From contig JBAVEN010000010.1 of the NCBI GenBank assembly GCA_049587755.1, positions 62,001 through 126,000 of the forward strand: a stretch of DNA of 64,000 nt, in the 5' to 3' direction. The translations under genes were made by a program, and so were the position numbers. The notes below the pieces were generated by a model. That model was given only the letters and a program-made list of their open reading frames with translations. It had not been told where the DNA came from and did not search any database. This stretch comes from Bog-375 sp049587755. GTDB taxonomy: Bacteria; Acidobacteriota; Terriglobia; Bryobacterales; Bryobacteraceae. Shown here in pieces: positions 1 to 8,103 of the stretch (the first letter of the stretch is position 1; the number at the start of each line of letters is the position of its first letter).

Positions 1-58
1 CCTTTTGTCGAGGGTGTTCCGACTCGCACACCGGGAAAGCGGTGGCACCTATTCTCGG

Positions 59-511
59 TCAATCAAATCTTGACGCGTCTGAAGACCGATCAGCAATGTG
101 CGGGCTAAGAAATTCTGAAATCCTTGAGGCGACAGTGCCCAACGCCTTTGCCTCGCATTCCCATATCGTGAGCACGTCCCACCCCTCTTTCCGCAACCGC
201 TTCTCGTTAGCTCGATCCCGCCGCTGGTTCTTCTTCAGCTTGGGACGCCAATATTGAATCCGGGTTTTGGGAATATGGGCCTGTGTGCAACCCCGGTGCT
301 GATGCCAAAAGCAGCCCTGGACTTGAATGATCTTCTTCAGCCTTGGGAAAACCATATCGGGTCTGCCTGGAAGGGCCTGGACGTGCAGCCTGTAACGAAA
401 ACCCATGCCATGCACGAGACGCCGTACCGCCATCTCAGGCGACGTGTCTTTGCACCGGATGCGCCTCATGCTCTCGCTGCGCCGTTCCGGTGACAGCCGA
501 TCCAATTTCAA
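59..511 (-). CDS. vsr: Very short patch repair (Vsr) mismatch endonuclease
   Basis: 150-residue protein of normal Vsr length. It nicks next to T:G mismatches that arise when 5-methylcytosine deaminates, so it normally accompanies a C5-cytosine methyltransferase. Visible features are the N-terminal block RCKDTSPEMAVRRLVHGMGF, then GRPDMVF with the catalytic-type Asp, and QGCFWHQHRGC, which carries the zinc-binding and catalytic Cys/His residues; the residue before GCFWH is Gln where family members usually have His. The start overlaps the end of the upstream nuclease gene by 4 nt (508-511), so the two are probably translationally coupled. The expected methyltransferase partner lies 1.4 kb upstream but is truncated. 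Family assignment is firm; activity in this strain is inferred. Confidence 0.93.
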   Translation of the reverse strand: MKLDRLSPERRSESMRRIRCKDTSPEMAVRRLVHGMGFRYRLHVQALPGRPDMVFPRLKKIIQVQGCFWHQHRGCTQAHIPKTRIQYWRPKLKKNQRRDRANEKRLRKEGWDVLTIWECEAKALGTVASRISEFLSPHIADRSSDASRFD

Positions 512-1086
512 ACCCCCAATGCTTTGATCTTCGCTCTGATCGCCTTTGCGTAGGAGTTCTCGGGTGGCAGATTCCCCGGCGACAAGAACGCATACGCCAG
601 TTGTTCGACCGTGGTTGTCAGTTGGTCCCCAAAAACGAGCTTGCGCTTCTGGCCGCTTCTCCCTTCAGGGCCGACATCATACCAGCGGAGGGTTAGGGTG
701 CCAGGGGCGGGAGCCGGGCACTTCATCAACTTGCCACCGACCCGCACACTGATTTTTTCGTAAACGGGTGTCGGACAAACGAAGAACAGACCGGCCTTGC
801 ACAGCATTTCCCGGCGAAGCACATGCCCCTTGTAGATTAGCTGCGGCAGGATACGTTTGTTGACGTTCTCCCAATTGATTCCCGCATTGCTATAACCTGC
901 GAAGTCCTTTTCCTTTAGGTAGGCATCACGCTCCTTGCGGTAATTGCCGGTGGTGTCGATGGACTGGACCTCAACGGCGACGAACTCTTTCAGTTCGCCG
1001 TTCTTGTCTACGAGCGCCAAAATCCAATCAACGAAGAATCCGCCTCGGCCACCGATGGGCGGGAGTCCTGCTTCACCGCCAAGCAC
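508..1086 (-). CDS. NotI-type restriction endonuclease-like protein, possibly lacking the N-terminal part
   Basis: 192 residues. The segment FFVDWILALVDKNG followed by FVAVEVQSIDTTGNYR has the D-X(n)-E-X-Q arrangement of PD-(D/E)XK nucleases and resembles the C-terminal catalytic half of NotI-family restriction enzymes, including the later NWENVNKRILPQLIYKG stretch. NotI-type enzymes are longer and begin with a Cys-rich zinc-binding section, which is absent here. The GTG start at 1086 lies 20 bp after the stop of the upstream gene and has no clear ribosome-binding site. It may therefore be a short family member or a 5'-truncated gene. It overlaps vsr by 4 nt. The family call is from memory of motifs and is moderate. 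Confidence 0.55.
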   Translation of the reverse strand: MLGGEAGLPPIGGRGGFFVDWILALVDKNGELKEFVAVEVQSIDTTGNYRKERDAYLKEKDFAGYSNAGINWENVNKRILPQLIYKGHVLRREMLCKAGLFFVCPTPVYEKISVRVGGKLMKCPAPAPGTLTLRWYDVGPEGRSGQKRKLVFGDQLTTTVEQLAYAFLSPGNLPPENSYAKAIRAKIKALGV

Positions 1087-1106
1087 AGGCGATGAGCAGT
1101 GAGGGG

Positions 1107-1679
1107 TCAGTAGCCAATGAGCAGAATGCCTTTCAGCGGCAGTTGAAGCCGTCCGCTGACATAGAGCGTCTCAAGGAAACCCTCGACTTTGGCAAAATCA
1201 TCGGACCTGCGATATGTGTTGCGCACGGCTATCGCAAGATGAAGAACATCATGCATCATGGACGCTTGAAATATGTCCTTGAGGAATTGATTGTTGTCAA
1301 CCGCCCTACCAGCTTCGACCTCAAGAACCCAACCCTGGCTGGCGGCATGGGCGTCGGCGTTGAAGCACTTCAGTATCTTGCCTTTCCGCCCAAAAAGCAC
1401 GGGAACGACTATCTTGTCCTCGATGCACTTCCCTTTCTCGACTCGGAATCCGAGCCCCTCCAACCCTGGGCGAAGCCGTTCCATGACGCTGTCGCTAGGT
1501 TGGTCTGCCTTTGTGGTCGAATCGATAGCATTGGCCACCGCCTCAAAGAGCCTCACAATACCGAGCCCGAATTCAGGCGGCGGTGACGACTTCGGGAAGT
1601 ATACCCAGTTAATCAGTCTAACCTCACTTATCCAACGTTGAAGTCGCCAAATTTGCTTTCGGATCGGCAGGCATAACAC
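1107..1679 (-). CDS. Hypothetical protein with a possible PD-(D/E)XK nuclease core
   Basis: 190 residues, not assigned to a named family. The central stretch contains FNADAHAASQGWVLEVEAGR; the ExE strand after an upstream Asp resembles a PD-(D/E)XK active site. It is followed by a predicted helix with NNQFLKDIFQA. Its position between a CPxCG protein and a NotI-like nuclease, in the same direction as vsr, suggests a restriction-related job. The GTG start at 1679 would overlap the upstream zinc protein by about 50 bp. A start nearer 1620 fits the spacing better, but no ATG is present there, so the N-terminus is uncertain. Confidence 0.5.
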   Translation of the reverse strand: MLCLPIRKQIWRLQRWISEVRLINWVYFPKSSPPPEFGLGIVRLFEAVANAIDSTTKADQPSDSVMERLRPGLEGLGFRVEKGKCIEDKIVVPVLFGRKGKILKCFNADAHAASQGWVLEVEAGRAVDNNQFLKDIFQASMMHDVLHLAIAVRNTYRRSDDFAKVEGFLETLYVSGRLQLPLKGILLIGY

Positions 1680-1885
1680 GTGGCGGGTGAATTATCGTCA
1701 TAGTCGATTGTGCCGTCCTCAGCGTCGTCGCTGCCGCTGTCGGATAATAGAACTCGCATCGTGACCTCAACCTCGAATGGCCCATACGAGCCGCATTTCG
1801 GGCAGCGCTTTCCGGCAAGGCAGTTGACGTTGGGGTTAACCGTCTCCTCCCCAAGGTCCGACTCGTTAGTGTTACGATCCGGCAC
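1628..1885 (-). CDS. Small CPxCG zinc-ribbon protein
   Basis: 85-residue protein with two Cys pairs, CPKCG near residue 30 and CYACR near residue 72, forming a likely four-Cys zinc ribbon. Between the pairs is an acidic, Asp/Ser-rich strand region. Similar small proteins are common as hypothetical genes on mobile DNA. It starts about 25 bp after the stop of the broken methyltransferase on the same strand and sits inside the restriction cluster. It could be an accessory regulator or nucleic-acid-binding protein of that cluster; the sequence does not decide. Confidence 0.6.
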   Translation of the reverse strand: MPDRNTNESDLGEETVNPNVNCLAGKRCPKCGSYGPFEVEVTMRVLLSDSGSDDAEDGTIDYDDNSPATCYACRSESKFGDFNVG

Positions 1886-1909
1886 AGCGGGCTCCGTTCT
1901 CAGTCCTAA

Positions 1910-2524
1910 TTATCGCACCGTGCCGCGCGTCAACTTCGCTCTCTCGCCGTTCGGTTCCTGCCGGATGCCGTAATGGGCGGCGCACAGAATCATGTGGCGC
2001 ATCCGATAGCCAGCGCCTTGGAAAAGCGCATAGATGTCTCGGATGAACCGCCCATCGTCCAACGACACCATGCCGGGTACGTTTTCCATCACGATCACTT
2101 TCGGGCGTAGCCCTTCGAGCACAAGCCGTCCGTACTCCCTGAATAGGTGATTCCGGTCGTCGTCGAGTGAGCGCTTCGGAGCGTTGATTGAGAAGCCCTG
2201 GCATGGTGGCCCGCCGATTAGGATGTCGATGTCTGTTTTGTGCAACCCGGTTTTCTTGAAAACATCGGCTGTCTTGAGGTCTTCGATGGATTCCCGGAAG
2301 AAAGTGGTCCCGTCGTGGTTCAATCGATACGTGTTCGCATATTCCTCGTTGATGTCGTTAGCGAAGGCGACGTGAAGTCCGGCCCGTTGGAGGCCTAGCG
2401 ACAGTCCACCAGCGCCGCAAAACAGGTCGGCGGCTACGAAGGTGGCACTGGGCACTTCTTCCGCATCGGCGCATTGTACCTTTGGCATCATCGTTTCGCA
2501 GTCGAACTGGAACTGGTATCCCAC
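1910..2524 (-). pseudogene. C5-cytosine DNA methyltransferase, truncated in motif VIII
   Basis: 204 residues, whereas C5 methyltransferases usually exceed 320. Motif I (DLFCGAGGLSLGLQRAG, about residue 33), the catalytic PPCQGFS loop (motif IV, about residue 109) and ENVPGM (motif VI) are intact. The frame then reaches AAHYGIRQ, where motif VIII should read with a QxRxR pattern, and changes into unrelated residues that stop after 16 codons. The target-recognition domain and motifs IX-X are missing, and no continuation is seen in another frame before the next gene starts at 1885. The protein should be unable to choose or methylate a target. A recombination or deletion end is more likely than a point frameshift. 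Confidence 0.8.
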
Positions 2525-2564
2525 ATTGCGCTATATCGGCGGCTCACCCTTCCAGGTTTAGCCT

Positions 2565-3203
2565 TCAACGACCTCGCCGCCGTGATCTTCGCACACGACA
2601 GGCTGAAATCGGCGCAGACGCCGGCAATCGAGCCTTCATTCTCGGGGGAGAAGACCATTCTACCCCTGTTTCGCCAACCATTCTCGAAGCATCACTTCCA
2701 CCAATCCGCTCATCTCCATCCCGTTCTCGTAGAGTCTGGCCCGGACCCGGTTTCTGAGTTCGATGGGCAGGTAGATCGAGGTCTGCGTGTAGTTCTCGTC
2801 GCTGTGCTTTCCGGGCTTCCGGCCCCGCTTCTTCGGCTCCTGATCCACGGCGGCGTGCTGCGCTGGAATCCGCTGCTTTGGCATTCCGCCGTTTGCTGGA
2901 CGCCTTTTTGACATTACAGGTCTTTGCGTATTCAAGAACAAGTCTGCGCTGATCTGTTGCGGCTGTCAAGCCCGCTGTCTTTCGCATCCCTATCTCCGCT
3001 GACATTTTTGGCCCCACCGATCCCGCCGTGGTCTTCCCTGGCGTTGCCGCCCGGACTTCTCGAACGAAAACAGCGAAGCGGCGACCTTCGCTCTTCGGGA
3101 GGACTCCCGTTGCTGTCAACGTTTCCAGGGATTCGAGCGCCTGGGCCATGCTGGTGTTGAATTGGTGTACGCCCTCATATACGTCACGAGTCATAGCTTC
3201 CAC
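2565..3203 (-). CDS. Uncertain open frame upstream of and overlapping the RHH gene
   Basis: Frame of 212 residues whose first 95 residues look protein-like (helical, ending near the RHH start at 2914). The remainder runs out of frame through the RHH gene and is Arg/Ala/Gly-rich, as shadow translations are. The likeliest reading is a small helical accessory protein whose 3' end was lost or frameshifted, leaving an artificial extension. No family is recognised. It could also be non-coding. Confidence 0.3.
   Translation of the reverse strand: MEAMTRDVYEGVHQFNTSMAQALESLETLTATGVLPKSEGRRFAVFVREVRAATPGKTTAGSVGPKMSAEIGMRKTAGLTAATDQRRLVLEYAKTCNVKKASSKRRNAKAADSSAARRRGSGAEEAGPEARKAQRRELHADLDLPAHRTQKPGPGQTLRERDGDERIGGSDASRMVGETGVEWSSPPRMKARLPASAPISACRVRRSRRRGR
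2660..2914 (-). CDS. Ribbon-helix-helix DNA-binding protein
   Basis: 84 residues from the ATG at 2914; an open frame extends to 2941. The N-terminal 45 residues are basic and Pro/Lys-rich (EPKKRGRKPGK). The C-terminal half, TSIYLPIELRNRVRARLYEN followed by a second amphipathic helix, has the strand-helix-helix pattern of ribbon-helix-helix repressors such as antitoxins or partition/copy-control factors. It lies at the promoter-proximal end of the restriction patch and could be its controller. No partner toxin is visible. Confidence 0.6.
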   Translation of the reverse strand: MSKRRPANGGMPKQRIPAQHAAVDQEPKKRGRKPGKHSDENYTQTSIYLPIELRNRVRARLYENGMEMSGLVEVMLREWLAKQG

Positions 3204-3426
3204 AAATTGCGTATTCAGACACTCAAATACTCAGTATAAAGGGCACGACGCAATATGTAAAGCCCGGTGGTGGCTGTTTGAAATTGACGTAGGGCGTTGC
3301 AGGAGGGGAGCAGTGACCGAGGCAATCTGCACTTAAATGCGCTGGACAGGGATTGGGGTCTGCCCCCGTTTTTGGCGTAGAGCCCCGGACAGAGCCTTGG
3401 ACGGTCTGCTGAACTATTGATTCTAT

Positions 3427-3473
3427 TGGTCGGGGCGGGGCGATTTGAACGCCCGACCCCCTGCGCCCAAGGG
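3427..3473 (-). other. 3' fragment of a tRNA-Pro gene, probable integration (att) site
   Basis: Reading the minus strand, the sequence ends in CCA (3427-3429) preceded by discriminator A. A 7-nt acceptor strand (3431-3437) and a perfect 5-bp T-stem with loop TTCAAAT (T-arm 3438-3454) come next. Before them are the variable region and an anticodon-loop-like segment with TGG (proline). The matching 5' acceptor strand, D-arm and 5' anticodon strand are not found on the high-coordinate side, so this is a fragment, not a gene. Such 3' halves are typical duplicated attachment sites of tyrosine-recombinase elements. In that model the element lies on the 5' side of the fragment, here toward higher coordinates. 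Confidence 0.75.
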
Positions 3474-3854
3474 AGCGACGCCGGCTCCAAGGGCTCCATC
3501 GTTTTTCGGCTATTCCTAACACTTACAACAATCTGGGGAATCTGCTCTTCGCTCACAAGGCAACCCAGACGGTTCCAGAAGATGCGGTTCGGACACAGTT
3601 TTTGACACAGCAGGAAAGCAGGAGCGTCACGCATTTGACCTCCGTCAAACCCTGGGCGCCCGTCAGTTGCCTCAATCCACGCGCCCCGCGCAGGGCGTGA
3701 TGCGGTGGATGCGGTGATCCCGACGCCAGGCAGGCTGTTGTGCTCCTGATTTCAGTCGGACACCTAGTACGCTGCAGCCGCGAATGCAACTATACCCGAC
3801 CAGACTAACGCCGGGGGATAGAAAAATCTGCCTTCATGGATCCCTGCTGTCAAG
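3474..3854. other. Intergenic region without a convincing gene
   Basis: About 380 bp between the tRNA-Pro fragment and the DksA-like gene. Short open frames exist on both strands but none has a recognisable domain or start site. There is no integrase gene here, although this is where one might be sought next to an attachment site. Confidence 0.5.
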
Positions 3855-4154
3855 CTACAAGCTCGAACGCGGGATCGCCGCGTACTCCCGATCCGCTTCT
3901 TCCTGGCACTTAATGCACTGGGAGGCCCAAGGTATGGCCGTCACGCGTTTGGAGCTGATGTGATCCTCGCATTGGAGGCACTGGCCGTAGCTTCCGTCGT
4001 GAATCCGGGCGAGCGCCGCCCGCACCTCACGAAGCAGAGAAGAATTCCCGTCCAGGGCCTGAACCACGAGGGCTCGGTCCGTAGCCCGCTGGATCTCATC
4101 GCAGGACTCCGGTTCCGGCTTAGCCAGCCCCTCCCTCTTCTTGAGTCCTGCCAT
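3855..4154 (-). CDS. DksA/TraR-type C4 zinc-finger protein
   Basis: 99 residues from ATG 4154. The C-terminal half has CLQC about 20 residues before CIKC, the four-Cys zinc finger of the DksA/TraR family, preceded by the family-like ALARIHDGSYGQC. Full-length DksA is about 150 residues with a long coiled coil; this protein is short like TraR or the small DksA-like proteins of many GC-rich bacteria. The family binds the RNA polymerase secondary channel. It is the last gene of the sat-directed minus-strand run; the reason for its presence there is unknown. Confidence 0.85.
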   Translation of the reverse strand: MAGLKKREGLAKPEPESCDEIQRATDRALVVQALDGNSSLLREVRAALARIHDGSYGQCLQCEDHISSKRVTAIPWASQCIKCQEEADREYAAIPRSSL

Positions 4155-4260
4155 TAATTGACTCTGCTTCCTTGGTCCGCAAGACGGCCTCGCCGTCGGT
4201 CGGGTTCGGTATGTGCGGCCTTCGCTTGGCGATCGATCAACAACGGGTCCCTCTAGATCG

Positions 4261-5220
4261 CTACTCCAGTGATGCTGCGCAACTCGCCAGATCATCTGAG
4301 ATCTGGGAAATCTTGTCATAGAACACCGGCGCGCCGAACGAAAAGCGGCAGAGTACGTTGTTCAGATTGTCCGGGATGTAGCCGCAGACCTTGCGCAGGT
4401 TCATCACACGGTTGGGAAAGAAGACCGAGGCGTCTTCGTAAAAGAGGCGGCCCGAAAGCTCTGGCTTGATTAGAATCGCGTCGTGGAACGTCAAAAAGCC
4501 CTTTGCGACCACGCAATGCAGGATGTTGCCCGCACTCCAGACGTCAAAGTCGTTTGAATCCTGATTCAGGTCGAAGTCGATCCATTTGTACGAGCCACTG
4601 GCGCGCTCGATGAGGAGATGGTCGTTGCGAATGTCCCCGTGGCAGAGCCCTGCGTCGTGCAGCCGCTGAATGGCAGCGAGGTTGTTCGCCACGTTCGCCA
4701 GGATGCCTGGCAGCAGCGAGTGGAAATACTCTTCGTGACGCAAGGGGACCGACTGCAGGTAGCTGAGCAGGTCCGTGCCGGAAATGAATTCGACGATGCG
4801 CACCAGGTTTCCCCGGGAGTCACGCGCCGCGCGGCCCTGCATGAAACGCCCGTCGCCGCGCGCCAGCGCGAGGACCTTCGCTTCCTTCTCAGCGCTCCGG
4901 TAGCACTTGATCTCACGCGGCCCGATGTGGATTTTGAACTCTTCCTGACAGGCCAGTTTCAGTATGTACGTCCGCCCACTTTCCAGCGACAGGGCGCGCT
5001 TGACCCAGAATTTCGGTTGATCGTCGATTCCGAAGCGCCCTTCGTGTTCATTCGAGCGGATGAGGAAGAGGTCTCCCTCAAGGTTGACGACGTGCCCACG
5101 TTCCATGGACATGTAGTTCGTGGTGTCGTTCCACACCACGGGGCGGACCGGAAACGGCTCATTGGTGAGGGATTCAGCCCGTTGCCGGATCCATTTGTCA
5201 TTGTCGGCTGAGGAACCCAT
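4261..5220 (-). CDS. Protein-kinase-like (eukaryotic-type fold) protein with an altered catalytic loop
   Basis: 319 residues. A kinase-like fold is suggested by the strand YILKLA with a candidate ATP-site Lys at residue 88, the loop LCHGDIRNDHLLI (HGD at 194-196) and WIDFDL (DFD at 215-217, replacing DFG). The position normally occupied by the metal-binding Asn of the catalytic loop is His. Similar APH/RIO-like kinases phosphorylate proteins or small molecules, but no substrate can be named. It starts 22 bp after the stop of the cytidylate-kinase-like gene and is probably in the same transcript as mdh. Whether it is an active kinase is open. Confidence 0.65.
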   Translation of the reverse strand: MGSSADNDKWIRQRAESLTNEPFPVRPVVWNDTTNYMSMERGHVVNLEGDLFLIRSNEHEGRFGIDDQPKFWVKRALSLESGRTYILKLACQEEFKIHIGPREIKCYRSAEKEAKVLALARGDGRFMQGRAARDSRGNLVRIVEFISGTDLLSYLQSVPLRHEEYFHSLLPGILANVANNLAAIQRLHDAGLCHGDIRNDHLLIERASGSYKWIDFDLNQDSNDFDVWSAGNILHCVVAKGFLTFHDAILIKPELSGRLFYEDASVFFPNRVMNLRKVCGYIPDNLNNVLCRFSFGAPVFYDKISQISDDLASCAASLE

Positions 5221-5241
5221 GAAGCAGACTGTAGGTCCGAC

Positions 5242-6060
5242 CTATCTTAGCTCCTCGTCGGTCGAAGCCGGAACAACCACCCCATCCACGGCAATTCCAG
5301 TGACGCCGGCGATAGCCCCAACTACCCGCCGAATAGCCTCCGCTTCCTCGTCAAAGTCTCCCCGGACCAGAATCGAACCGCCGCGAGATTCCACCTCGAC
5401 TTCCAGGTTCAAGGTGTATGGGTCCTGCGCCAACGCCGCACGCACCTTGCTGGCAAGCGCGAGATCGTCCAGCGCCGCATGGCCCTCCGGGGAGAGTTCG
5501 AACCCGCCGGATTCGACCAGCGAGGCCACGGCATGACAGGCCTGTTCCACGCTGGTGTGTTCCAGGTTGATGAGGAAGTCGTAGAGAGAGGGCTCCCCCC
5601 AATTCAGGCCATAAAGGAATTGCGTCCACCTGCGGCGGTCACGATCCACGGCTTTGATGTGAGTGATCGCCTCGCTGCGGATGAGATTCAACCGTTCTTG
5701 AGCCATTCGGATGCGATACTCCATGGGCGCGATGATCCGCAAGCGTAGAAGGCCGGGCGCTCCCTTAAGTAACAGGTGCCCGGCAAGCCCGTGGTAGACT
5801 GCGCAACCGGAGCGGACCTCCTCAGTGAGGGCGGCCTGGATGAGAGCCAGATAGACATACCGGGTGTGATTGAATCTTCCGGGGAATGCCGGAGGCAACT
5901 CCAGCGCCGCGCGCAGATCGTGTTCGGAAACCCGGCTCGTCGCGGCCTTCCGAACCAGCATGTCGCGATTGATGCACCGATAGCCCAGCCGCTTGCTCAG
6001 ACGCTCGGCAAGCGCCTTGCCGCCGCTAAACGTCCCTCTAGAAACGGTGATTATCGCCAT
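5242..6060 (-). CDS. Cytidylate-kinase-like protein with C-terminal BON-like domain (paralogue 1)
   Basis: 272 residues. N-terminal ITVSRGTFSGGKALAERL is the P-loop-like start of the cytidylate-kinase-like AAA_26 family; the next block LGYRCINRDMLV matches its LGY-x-D pattern, and RLRIIAPMEYRI lies mid-protein. Residues about 200-265 (VRAALAQDP to VTGIAVDGVVV) have the alternating pattern of a BON domain. Such proteins are nucleotide-binding and of unknown function. It starts 6 nt after mdh stops, so co-transcription is near certain. Two paralogues occur at 25653-26558 and 28114-28923; this copy is closest to the latter. Confidence 0.75.
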   Translation of the reverse strand: MAIITVSRGTFSGGKALAERLSKRLGYRCINRDMLVRKAATSRVSEHDLRAALELPPAFPGRFNHTRYVYLALIQAALTEEVRSGCAVYHGLAGHLLLKGAPGLLRLRIIAPMEYRIRMAQERLNLIRSEAITHIKAVDRDRRRWTQFLYGLNWGEPSLYDFLINLEHTSVEQACHAVASLVESGGFELSPEGHAALDDLALASKVRAALAQDPYTLNLEVEVESRGGSILVRGDFDEEAEAIRRVVGAIAGVTGIAVDGVVVPASTDEELR

Positions 6061-6065
6061 GATCT

Positions 6066-7028
6066 TCAGACCTTCCCGACGGATGCCCGCGCTTCCGCCA
6101 GTTTCGGAGCCATTACGGCGACCAGTTCTTGGACGGCCGCGGCGCTCCTGTGCAGCGCGGCCAACTCGGGCTCAGTCAATTTCGCTTCGAAGATCTTCTC
6201 GACTCCACGCGCTCCGAGCTTCACCGGCACACCGGCGAAAAGGTTGTGGATGCCGTACTCGCCTTCGAGGTACACAGAGCAGGGAAAGACGCGCTTGCGA
6301 TCGTGCAAGATGGCTTCCACCATTTCGGCTACTGCCGCGGAAGGGGCATAGTAGGCGCTGCCGCTTTTGAGGTGCTTGACGATCTCCGCTCCGCCGTTGC
6401 GAGTCCGGGCGACGATTTGTTCGATCGTGCCAGCGTCCAACAAGTCGGTCAAGGGCAGACCTGCCACGCTGCTGTACCGCACTAGGGGCACCATTGTGTC
6501 TCCATGCCCACCCAATACGAATGCTGTGACATCCTCCGCCGAAACGTCGAGCGCTTCCGCGATAAACGCGCGAAAACGGGCTGTATCGAGAATGCCGGCC
6601 ATGCCAATCACGCGGTTTTTGGGGAATCCGCTCACCGCATGAGCCACGTGGCACATGGCGTCCAGCGGATTGGTGACGACGATCAGGATGCAATCCGGGG
6701 AGTGTTTCATGGCCTGTTCCACGGTGCTGTTCACGATGCCGTAATTAGCCCACAGCAAATCGTCGCGGCTCATGCCTGGTTTGCGCGCGAAACCCGCCGT
6801 CAGGACCACAATGTCGGAGTGTGCCGTCGGCTCGAAGTCGTTGAACCCGGCCACCCTGACATCGAAGCCAGAGACCGGCATGGCCTCCAGTATGTCCAGC
6901 CCTTTGCCTTGGGGTATACCTTCCAAGACGTCGACAATCACAACGTCGGCCAAACCTTTGTCGGCTAGACGTACCGCACAACTGGCGCCGACGTTGCCGG
7001 CGCCCACAACCGTTACTTTGTTTCGCAC
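6066..7028 (-). CDS. mdh: Malate dehydrogenase
   Basis: 320 residues, LDH-like NAD-dependent malate dehydrogenase. Seen: Rossmann GAGNVGAS at the N-terminus, VLTAGFARKPGMSRDDLL with the mobile-loop Arg residues, VTNPLDAM, DTARFR with the substrate Arg, and GGHGDTMVPL with the catalytic His. It interconverts malate and oxaloacetate in the TCA cycle. The start is GTG at 7028, supported by an AAGGAGG site about 6 nt upstream, rather than the out-of-frame ATG nearby. It lies between a TPR gene and a kinase-like gene in the run that begins with sat, and citrate synthase is in the same window. Confidence 0.95.
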   Translation of the reverse strand: MRNKVTVVGAGNVGASCAVRLADKGLADVVIVDVLEGIPQGKGLDILEAMPVSGFDVRVAGFNDFEPTAHSDIVVLTAGFARKPGMSRDDLLWANYGIVNSTVEQAMKHSPDCILIVVTNPLDAMCHVAHAVSGFPKNRVIGMAGILDTARFRAFIAEALDVSAEDVTAFVLGGHGDTMVPLVRYSSVAGLPLTDLLDAGTIEQIVARTRNGGAEIVKHLKSGSAYYAPSAAVAEMVEAILHDRKRVFPCSVYLEGEYGIHNLFAGVPVKLGARGVEKIFEAKLTEPELAALHRSAAAVQELVAVMAPKLAEARASVGKV

Positions 7029-7053
7029 ATTGACCTCCTTATCTCATGTATTG

Positions 7054-8049
7054 TTACTGCCGGATGATCCGTTCCAACTGCGCTCGAACGAGTTGCGTGT
7101 AGCGGTCCTCCCCGCAGGATTGAAATGCCTCCAAGGCCTCCTGCAGACATGGAATTGCGAGCTTTGGATTCTGGCCCGGCGATGTTTGCTCCAGACGACA
7201 GTAAGCTTGGGCGCGGTTGTATTGGGTGATTCCGTAGGCTCGGCTGCTTTTGTCCCGACACTGGATGCGGAGTGCGCGGTCAAAGTGATGTAGGGCGCGC
7301 CGCCCGTTGCGATCAGTTGCTTTTTCATCCGTTTCCCTCAGCGACAAATAGGCGTTGCCCAGATTGTTGTGGAGAGCCGCATTCTTGTCCGGATGGGAAG
7401 CGGCCGCGTAGATCCTTAATGCGCGCTGGTAGCATCTGATGCTCTTCTTTACATAGTCGGCGGGGCCACCGCCGGACAGCCTGCGATATGCGCTTCCTAG
7501 GTTTTCCAGCACGGCCGCATGCCGCTCAGGGTCCTTTTCAAGTGTGCGAACTCGCAGAGATTCTTCGTAATGAACGACGGCCTCGCGCCAGTGGTCTTCT
7601 CCAGTGATCTCCGAGAGGTCGCACAAGGTATTGGCGAGATTGAAAAGAGTGCGCGCCGAGTCATCGATGCGGGCACATTCCGCATAGATCCCTGCGGCCT
7701 CGCGAAAGCACTCGATGGCTGTCGTGGCTGCGGCGACCCGCGGCGCGTCCCGGCCGCGGACGAGGGCGTTTCCGAGGGCATCGAGGATCGTCGCACGAGC
7801 GATTCCAGCGTCTTCTCCGAGAAGCGCCAGTGCGCGCCGCAAGTAGGGAATCGCAAGATCCGGGCAAATCAGCGGATGGCCGAAACCGCAAGCTCCGCTA
7901 TAGCACAGGCCCAGAGAATAGTGGAGCGAGAGATTGCCCGGCCGCGCGCGCGCCGCACACTCCAGCAGGTCGATGGCCTTCTCGCAGTCCCTGCCGGCAC
8001 AAGCCTGGCGGGCCAGCCCTGCGAGCATGCCGGGGGACATCAGAGCCAC
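7054..8049 (-). CDS. Tetratricopeptide-repeat protein
   Basis: 331 residues consisting almost entirely of 34-residue-type helical repeats, for example FNLANTLCDLSEI, ENLGSAYRRLSGG, NNLGNAYLSLRET and YNRAQAYCRLEQ, each followed by a YxxxLRI-like helix. No signal peptide or membrane segment is evident, so it is probably a cytoplasmic scaffold. It is 25 bp upstream of mdh and 54 bp downstream of the hexahaem fusion gene, in the same direction. A role in assembling the redox complex or neighbouring enzymes is possible but not shown. Confidence 0.8.
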   Translation of the reverse strand: MALMSPGMLAGLARQACAGRDCEKAIDLLECAARARPGNLSLHYSLGLCYSGACGFGHPLICPDLAIPYLRRALALLGEDAGIARATILDALGNALVRGRDAPRVAAATTAIECFREAAGIYAECARIDDSARTLFNLANTLCDLSEITGEDHWREAVVHYEESLRVRTLEKDPERHAAVLENLGSAYRRLSGGGPADYVKKSIRCYQRALRIYAAASHPDKNAALHNNLGNAYLSLRETDEKATDRNGRRALHHFDRALRIQCRDKSSRAYGITQYNRAQAYCRLEQTSPGQNPKLAIPCLQEALEAFQSCGEDRYTQLVRAQLERIIRQ

Positions 8050-8103
8050 TTCCCGCCGGGAGCGCCGGGCTTAACGACAGTCATAAACGCCGCCTCGAAA
8101 ATG

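Noticed and set aside
3417..3605. Small plus-strand frame containing GAGRFERPTPCAQG
   Set aside because: This peptide is the translation of the tRNA-Pro fragment on the opposite strand, a well-known false gene.
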